A stretch of 5,053 bases of DNA. Origin: Bordetella parapertussis. Lineage in GTDB: Bacteria > Pseudomonadota > Gammaproteobacteria > Burkholderiales > Burkholderiaceae_B. The stretch lies in the NCBI GenBank assembly GCA_945868195.1, contig CAMBLP010000159.1, positions 1 through 5,053 on the forward strand, written 5' to 3'. Shown here piece after piece: positions 1 to 5,053 of this stretch (the stretch's first letter is position 1; each line of letters begins with the position of its first letter). Below the pieces are notes generated by a model that did no database searches, was not told where the DNA came from, and saw only the letters and a program-made list of their open reading frames with translations. The position numbers were made by a program, and so were the translations under genes.

Positions 1-2547
1 CAACAGCTCGTGCAGGCGAGCTTTCATGAGTCGCTCGATACACATGCCGTTCTTCTCGACGCCTTTGGCGCCCAGCTGTTGTGGGGACGAGTGATCGACG
101 AGATCGAAGCCGAAGAGCCGCTTCTCGATACACAACAAGCGGCCGTCGCCGCGCAACAGGCGGACAAACTGATCGACGAGTGGAAGATCGAGGTCGATCC
201 GTCATCGTCGACAGAAGAGCATGCGCATTTCATGTTGTGGCGCGAACGCTATCACCAAGAGCTCGAGCGCCTAGAGGCCCTTGATCCTAATCTTGCAATT
301 GAGCGGGTGATCGAGCATGTGCGTGTGGGGATTCCAGTCAGGCCGCAATTATTGTTGGCGGGCTTTTCTGAAATCACACCAAGAATGGTGGAACTACTCG
401 AGGCCTTGAGTGAGCGTGGTGTATCTGTTTCTATCTTGGAATCAGACACGCCAATACAAGCCCAATTGACACGCACGATGCTTGATACGGCTCAAGAAGA
501 ATGGGTGGCGGCGGCACACTGGGCGCGTACCGAGCTGGAGAAAGACCCAGAGGGCCGCTATGCCATCGTCGCTGTGAGTCTTGAGGCCGAAGTTGCTTTT
601 GCGCGCAGAACCTTGATGCGCGTGCTGCAGGGACAGAGCGCTGCGTTTGAACCCACTGCGCAGCGGTTTTCTTTCAACGTGGCGGTTGCAAGACCTTTAT
701 CGGAGTGGCAGGCTGTGCGCGCGGTGTTGGCCTGGCTGCGCACTTTTGTGTTGTTTAAAGAACAACGCAAAGCGCGCGCAAGTGATCTCGGTGCGGCATT
801 GTTGGCGGGCTATTGCGCTGGCGACTTGTCTGAATTGGGTGAGAGAGCCAACGTTGATGCGGACTGGCGCCATAACCAAGTCGGTGAGATGGGTGTGATG
901 GCCTGGTCTAAAAAGATTGAGCGCCTCCACGATCTATCTCCCGCATGGCAGCTTGCCTGGCAAGCCTGGGCTGCGTTGCCGCGCAAGGCGACGCTGCGCG
1001 TTTGGTCGACGTCTTTTCGTCAAACCTTATCAATGCTTGGCTTTCCCGGACGCGCTCACCAAAGTTCGACCGAATATCAGGTGATTGAGGCGCTCGATCA
1101 ACTCTTCGAACGCTTCGATGCTTTATCTCCGCTCTTACCCTCAGCCTCTGCTTCCGAGGCCTTGAGTATCCTAGCTCGTTTAGCGCGCAGTATTCCCTTT
1201 CAGCCGCAACGTGATCCAAGTGCAAGACTCGATGTGCTGGGCATGTTGGAGGCCGAGGGTGGCCGTTGGGATGGCGTATGGATATTAGGTCTGACCGATG
1301 AGGTATTTCCCGCTATTGCTAAACCCAATCCCTTTATTCCCTTATCTGAGTTGCGTCGAGTTGGCGCGCCTAGGGCGACGCCAGAGCGCGAACGCGAGTG
1401 GGCGTCGCACATGTATCGACAGTTGTGCGCGCTCGCACCCACGGTCGTGGTGAGTTCGGCCATGCACGAGGGCGAGCGCGGCTTAAGACCTTCACCTTTG
1501 ATTCAAGGCATCGCCCTGAGCCGTTTTGCTCAATCATCCATGATCGAAACACCAGGTTGCGCGGCACTTGAATCTCTCGAGGATGATCAGGCTCCGGTTT
1601 TACGGGCTGAGGAAAACGTCAAGGGTGGAATTGCTTTGCTAGAAACGCAGGCGCGCAACCCCTTGTGGGCATTTGTGCGCTATCGCTTAGGTGCCTATGG
1701 GCTCCCAGCCTATTCGGATCTCGTGCCCGTATCCGCCCGTGGCATGTTTCTTCATGCGGTGATGGAGTTGGTTTGGACATCCTTTCGTAGTCAGGCTGAA
1801 TGTCAACGTATCACGGCATCGGGAGAGCTGCGAGAAAAACTCCAAGAATTCATTCGCCTCGCGGCAGAGCAGGAGTTGCTTGCCTTAAACCCGGCCTTGC
1901 GTGCGCTCGAAGAGAAGCGGGCCCTGGCGATTGTGACAGCCTGGTTAGTGCTCGAATGTGAAAGAGCACCCTTTGTCGCGGTGCAGGTTGAGGAAAAGCA
2001 CGCGCTCACTGCCGCAGGTTTGACACTCAATGTTCGCTTGGATCGCATGGATCAGCTGGAGGATGGCAGTCGCGTTGTGATTGATTACAAAGGCGGGTCA
2101 AGCCTGCCAAAAGTACTCAACGATTGGCAACGTGAACGACCTGTACAGTTGCAATTGCCCGCTTATGCCGCCGTACTGGATAAAGAAGGCGTGCTGGATA
2201 CCGTCGCAGGTTTGATGTTGGTTCATTTACATTCAGGCGCACAGCCTCCCGTGGGTCTAGTGAGCCGAGATATCGGACTCGAGGGGCCGACGCTGTTTGA
2301 TCAAGCAGAATATCCTGACCGAGATTGGTCGGCAGCGATTATTCGACTCAAAGACGTCGTGCATGCTTTGGCATCCGAATTCACCTCAGGTGTGGCGATT
2401 AACCAGTCTTGGTCGCGCACGGATTTACAGTATTGCGATGTACCGGCGCTACTCAGGCGCTACGACGATGGGCAATCGTTATTCGAGGATGACGCTGAGG
2501 TCGCCGGCTCGGCCGATCGCTTAAGTGGAGAAAGGCATGACCACTAA
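1..2547 (+). CDS. AddB-like PD-(D/E)XK nuclease subunit of a helicase-nuclease (5' partial)
   Basis: Predicted nuclease/scaffold subunit of a cytoplasmic double-strand-break resection complex, partner of the helicase encoded next. The frame is open from base 1, and a GTG at 10 is the first possible start. However, the protein begins at what looks like the family's WL..L..A segment, and members normally have some 50-80 more residues before it, so the true start is probably upstream of the window. Visible, in order: a LLLAGFSEITP segment (about 349-381); the family's helicase-2A-like core with LDVLGMLEA, WDGVWILGL and PNPFIPLSELRR (about 1228-1356) and RPSPLI (1486-1503); then a C-terminal RecB-type nuclease with GMFLH (His at 1753), RLDRMD (Asp at 2041), IDYK (Asp at 2083, Lys at 2089) and QLPAY, a QxxxY motif, at 2152-2166. 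These catalytic residues all look present. No Walker A is visible; an N-terminal one, if any, would lie in the missing part. The iron-sulphur cysteines seem largely lost (see findings). The stop is TAA at 2545, inside the next gene. The family match (TIGR03623-like) is from recognition of motifs, not a search; AddB in the broad sense is the best name. Confidence 0.9.
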   Translation, partial: QQLVQASFHESLDTHAVLLDAFGAQLLWGRVIDEIEAEEPLLDTQQAAVAAQQADKLIDEWKIEVDPSSSTEEHAHFMLWRERYHQELERLEALDPNLAIERVIEHVRVGIPVRPQLLLAGFSEITPRMVELLEALSERGVSVSILESDTPIQAQLTRTMLDTAQEEWVAAAHWARTELEKDPEGRYAIVAVSLEAEVAFARRTLMRVLQGQSAAFEPTAQRFSFNVAVARPLSEWQAVRAVLAWLRTFVLFKEQRKARASDLGAALLAGYCAGDLSELGERANVDADWRHNQVGEMGVMAWSKKIERLHDLSPAWQLAWQAWAALPRKATLRVWSTSFRQTLSMLGFPGRAHQSSTEYQVIEALDQLFERFDALSPLLPSASASEALSILARLARSIPFQPQRDPSARLDVLGMLEAEGGRWDGVWILGLTDEVFPAIAKPNPFIPLSELRRVGAPRATPEREREWASHMYRQLCALAPTVVVSSAMHEGERGLRPSPLIQGIALSRFAQSSMIETPGCAALESLEDDQAPVLRAEENVKGGIALLETQARNPLWAFVRYRLGAYGLPAYSDLVPVSARGMFLHAVMELVWTSFRSQAECQRITASGELREKLQEFIRLAAEQELLALNPALRALEEKRALAIVTAWLVLECERAPFVAVQVEEKHALTAAGLTLNVRLDRMDQLEDGSRVVIDYKGGSSLPKVLNDWQRERPVQLQLPAYAAVLDKEGVLDTVAGLMLVHLHSGAQPPVGLVSRDIGLEGPTLFDQAEYPDRDWSAAIIRLKDVVHALASEFTSGVAINQSWSRTDLQYCDVPALLRRYDDGQSLFEDDAEVAGSADRLSGERHDH
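2527..2535 (+). promoter_or_regulatory. Ribosome binding site of the helicase gene, inside the end of the AddB-like gene
   Basis: GGAG at 2527-2530 sits 6 bases before the ATG at 2537, a good Shine-Dalgarno match and spacing, followed by a second purine run AAAGG at 2531-2535 that is too close to the start to be the main site. It lies within the last codons of the upstream gene, whose TAA (2545-2547) comes 11 bases into the helicase overlap. This arrangement supports the ATG at 2537 as the start and suggests that ribosomes finishing the first gene promote initiation on the second, keeping the two subunits in balance. Coupling is inferred, not shown. Confidence 0.75.
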
Positions 2548-5053
2548 ACAACCTAGCGATTGGGCTGTCAGAGAGCGTGCCACAGATCCACAATGCTCTT
2601 TCCTCGTCCAGGCGCCAGCGGGCTCAGGCAAAACCGAGTTGCTCACGGACCGTATTCTTGCCTTGCTCGCGACGGTCGGACGTCCCGAGGAAATTGTTGC
2701 GATTACCTTTACGCGTAAAGCGGCGGCTGAAATGCACGAGCGGGTATTGGAAAAACTTCGTCGCGCTGAAAATCCCTTACAACCCGAGAGTGCGCACGAG
2801 CTAAAAAGTTGGCGGCTTGGACGTGCCGCGCTTGAACGAGACCATCGATTTGGCTGGGCATTGCTAGAGCATCCCGCGCGTCTTTCCATCAGAACGATTG
2901 ATGCGTTTTGCGCCTCGTTGGTGCGCAATATGCCTTGGCTTTCCTCAATGGGTGGAGTCCCTAATCTCGTCGACGATGCACGGGTTCATTATCTCGAGGC
3001 TGCGCGTCAGACCCTTGAGATGGTGGGTGAGTCTGAGTCTGTCACGCGTTTGCTTGAGCACATGGATTTGGATGTTGCCCAGACTTGCGATGCACTCGCG
3101 GATATGTTGGCTCAGCGGGACCAGTGGTTGCCCTTATTGCCAGATGGTGATGACCGTCACGTCTTGGAGGAAAACTTTCAAGATGCAGTCAGTCAGGATT
3201 TGGCGGGCTTGAAAGCCTTGATGCCTATTGGTTGGGCCGAGCAATTAGCCTCGCTTGCGCGCGCCGCTTGCGCGGTCTTGTCACAAGACAACCCCTCGCA
3301 CACCATGTCGGCCCTACAAGATTGGGATGGTCAGGCTTTCGATACGCAAACTTTTGAGCTACCGCGTTGGAAGTCTCTCGCTGTTTTACTCTTAACAAGC
3401 ACGGGTAGCCTACGTAAAACCGTCAATAAAAATCAAGGTTTTCTGCCTCAAACAAGAGAAAAAGAGCGTGTCATTGAATGGCTGCGAAGCCACGATTCAC
3501 TTGAAACGCCTGCTTGGGTCAAGCGTCTTCACGCGATGGTCCACACGCCAGAGCCCGTATTCACTGAAGAACAGTGGGAGATTTTGCAAGCACAGCTCAG
3601 TTGTTTGCGGATCGCAGCGGCGCAGTTGATGCTGAGGTTTATGGAGGCTGGCGAGGTCGACTTTATTGAAATCGCCCGGAGAGCCGATCAAGCGTTGGGT
3701 CGTGCTGAAGAACCCACCGAGTTATTGCTTAAGCTCGATCAAAATATCCGACATCTCTTGATTGACGAATTTCAGGATACGAGCCAATCACAGATTTCCT
3801 TAATCGAAAAAATCACGACGGGCTGGCAGCAAGGTGATGGACGAACGTTGTTTTTGGTCGGCGATCCGATGCAGTCGATTTATCGCTTTCGTAAAGCCGA
3901 CGTTGTACTGTTTTTGCGTGTGCGCGACGAAGGCTTGGGGACGATCCGTCCTGAGTGTTTGACGTTGACGGATAACTTTCGCTCTCAGCGCGGCATTGTT
4001 GAGTGGGTCAACAGCACCTTTTCTGCTCTCTTTCCTCAGAAAGACGATCCGTCCGCAGGTGCGATTGCCTACGCACCTTCAACGGCCTTTAAAGACGCGA
4101 CGATCTCTCCTGCCGTACGATTCCATCCGGTCTGCCCTCAGCAGGGACAACGCTCCGAAGACGTGGTGCTGGACTTGGTCAGAGAGTCCCTCACTGCCTT
4201 TCCCGACGCGGAGCACCCTGTCGCGATTTTGGTGCGTGCGCGCTCTCATCTCAAGGATGTCACGCAATTGCTAGCGCAACAGGGTATCGCTTGCCGTGCG
4301 GTTGAATTGGTGCCATTGCACCTGCGTGCCTACGTGGTCGACCTAGTGCAAATCATTCGCGCCTTGGCGCATCCCGGAGATCGTGCTGCCTGGCTGTCGG
4401 TACTGCGTTCTCCTTACTGTGGTTTACGTCTGGAGAGTTTGCATCGTCTCTTTGGGATGGATCGAGGGGCGGCGATTCCCACGTTGCTCGAACGTGCATT
4501 GCGGCCCAAGGACTCGACCTCAAGGTGTCAGGCACAAACTCTGCTTTCGCCCGATGAGTATCAACGTTTATGTGCCGTTGCGCCTGTCATGCTGGACGCT
4601 TTGACGCAGGACGATCTTGCGCCGCTGGCCGCACGTGTTGAACGTGTCTGGCGCTTGCTGGGAGGCGTTGCGCTCGCGCGTACTGCGACGGATTTGCAAG
4701 ATGCCGAGAGTGTTTTTGCGCTGATTGAAAAAATCGCACCTTATGGTGGACTCGATGTGGATGTGCTTGATGCACGCCTCACGCGTTTATTTGCCTCTCC
4801 CGAAGCGGGTGAGCGTTCGGTCGAAGTGATGACCATGCACAAAGCGAAAGGCTTGCAGTTTGAGTCCGTGATTTTGTTTGGTTTGCATCATCAGCCTGTA
4901 TCTGATCGCACGCCCTTAGTTCGCATCGAGCAAGTCGCGGATAAAGTGATGCTGGGGCCGATCAAGGCTCGGGCGACCGATGAGCAAGATGTGATTTCCA
5001 AATATCTTGCCCAGCGCGACAAGCGGCGCAGTGAGTTCGAAGTCGATCGCTTG
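2537..5053 (+). CDS. AddA-like UvrD/Rep-family ATP-dependent DNA helicase subunit (3' partial)
   Basis: Superfamily 1A DNA helicase, expected to translocate 3'-5' and unwind DNA ends with the AddB-like partner encoded just upstream. The reading frame is open for 839 codons from the ATG at 2537 to the last base with no stop. Motifs by residue: Walker A APAGSGKT 26-33; motif Ia ITFTRKAAAEM 56-66; motif Ic RLSIRTIDAF 115-124; Walker B/DEAD-like LLIDEFQDTS about 407-416; motif III GDPMQSIYRFR 442-452; motif IV NFRS 480-483; motif V MTMHKAKGLQFE 765-776. The ATPase residues (Lys32, Asp410, Glu411, Gln446, Arg482) are present, so it should be active. Sequence ends at VDRL, where motif VI (usually LLYVA.TRA) should start. 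That motif and the C-terminal region, which in AddA proteins carries a second PD-(D/E)XK nuclease, are outside the window; relatives run about 1,100-1,200 residues. The ATG is chosen because a GGAG lies 6 bases upstream and Walker A falls at the usual distance from the N-terminus. RecB is the main alternative name, but the AddB-like neighbour favours AddA. Confidence 0.95.
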   Translation, partial: MTTKQPSDWAVRERATDPQCSFLVQAPAGSGKTELLTDRILALLATVGRPEEIVAITFTRKAAAEMHERVLEKLRRAENPLQPESAHELKSWRLGRAALERDHRFGWALLEHPARLSIRTIDAFCASLVRNMPWLSSMGGVPNLVDDARVHYLEAARQTLEMVGESESVTRLLEHMDLDVAQTCDALADMLAQRDQWLPLLPDGDDRHVLEENFQDAVSQDLAGLKALMPIGWAEQLASLARAACAVLSQDNPSHTMSALQDWDGQAFDTQTFELPRWKSLAVLLLTSTGSLRKTVNKNQGFLPQTREKERVIEWLRSHDSLETPAWVKRLHAMVHTPEPVFTEEQWEILQAQLSCLRIAAAQLMLRFMEAGEVDFIEIARRADQALGRAEEPTELLLKLDQNIRHLLIDEFQDTSQSQISLIEKITTGWQQGDGRTLFLVGDPMQSIYRFRKADVVLFLRVRDEGLGTIRPECLTLTDNFRSQRGIVEWVNSTFSALFPQKDDPSAGAIAYAPSTAFKDATISPAVRFHPVCPQQGQRSEDVVLDLVRESLTAFPDAEHPVAILVRARSHLKDVTQLLAQQGIACRAVELVPLHLRAYVVDLVQIIRALAHPGDRAAWLSVLRSPYCGLRLESLHRLFGMDRGAAIPTLLERALRPKDSTSRCQAQTLLSPDEYQRLCAVAPVMLDALTQDDLAPLAARVERVWRLLGGVALARTATDLQDAESVFALIEKIAPYGGLDVDVLDARLTRLFASPEAGERSVEVMTMHKAKGLQFESVILFGLHHQPVSDRTPLVRIEQVADKVMLGPIKARATDEQDVISKYLAQRDKRRSEFEVDRL

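Noticed and set aside
93..180. Repeated 10-mer GATCGACGAG at 93 and 171
   Set aside because: Both copies encode Ile-Asp-Glu in frame; only two copies, no further array.
466..488. TTGACA followed by TGATAC, promoter-like
   Set aside because: Only about 11 bases separate the two elements, far from the usual 17, and it lies within coding sequence; chance match.
908..1225. 105-codon open frame on the - strand
   Set aside because: Entirely antisense to the conserved AddB-like gene, Arg-rich, no family features.
2521..2928. 135-codon open frame on the - strand across the gene junction
   Set aside because: It lies antisense to the Walker A and motif Ia region of the helicase and to the end of the AddB-like gene; its product is Ser/Arg/Ala-rich with no recognisable domain, as expected of a shadow frame.
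2898..3212. 104-codon + strand open frame inside the helicase gene
   Set aside because: Out-of-frame overlap with a clearly conserved helicase segment; Trp/Arg/Leu-rich composition without a domain.
3253..3274. Direct repeat of GCTTGCGCG, two copies 4 bases apart
   Set aside because: Encodes part of an Ala/Arg-rich helix (LARAACAV) in the helicase; explained by codon choice.
1..5053. A new defence or mobile system
   Set aside because: Both genes match the AddAB-type repair helicase-nuclease closely along their length, and no extra genes, repeats or insertion ends are present.

Overview
The window holds two large, adjacent, co-directional protein genes on the + strand and essentially nothing else. 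Both are cut by the window edges. They are the two subunits of a predicted AddAB-type (RecBCD-like) helicase-nuclease for processing double-strand DNA ends. I see no RNA genes, mobile elements, CRISPR array, terminator or long repeats.

Layout: bases 1-2547 are the 3' part of an AddB-like gene (inactivated-helicase-like body plus C-terminal PD-(D/E)XK nuclease, the family usually labelled 'probable DNA repair protein'). Bases 2537-5053 are the 5' part of an AddA-like UvrD/Rep-family (superfamily 1A) helicase gene. It has no stop codon before the window ends, just where helicase motif VI should begin. The two genes overlap by 11 bases in different frames, and the second gene's ribosome binding site lies inside the end of the first, so they are almost certainly one operon with coupled translation.

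Expected joint role (family knowledge, not shown by the sequence): the AddA-like subunit supplies ATP-driven 3'-5' unwinding. The AddB-like subunit scans and cuts one strand, preparing a 3' single-strand tail for RecA.

Organism: the distinctive APAGSGKTELL form of the Walker A region in the helicase, the subunit family and the gene order suggest a proteobacterium, most likely a betaproteobacterium of the Burkholderiales. GC looks moderate and leucine is written mainly as TTG, which argues against a very high-GC member. This placement is an inference from remembered family patterns.

The most interesting point is in the AddB-like protein. The nuclease residues look intact, but three of the four positions that normally carry iron-sulphur cluster cysteines in AddB proteins appear to be Asn, Leu and Leu, with only one Cys kept at the expected spacing. 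Otherwise this is a conserved core-genome repair locus, and I did not find a new system in it.
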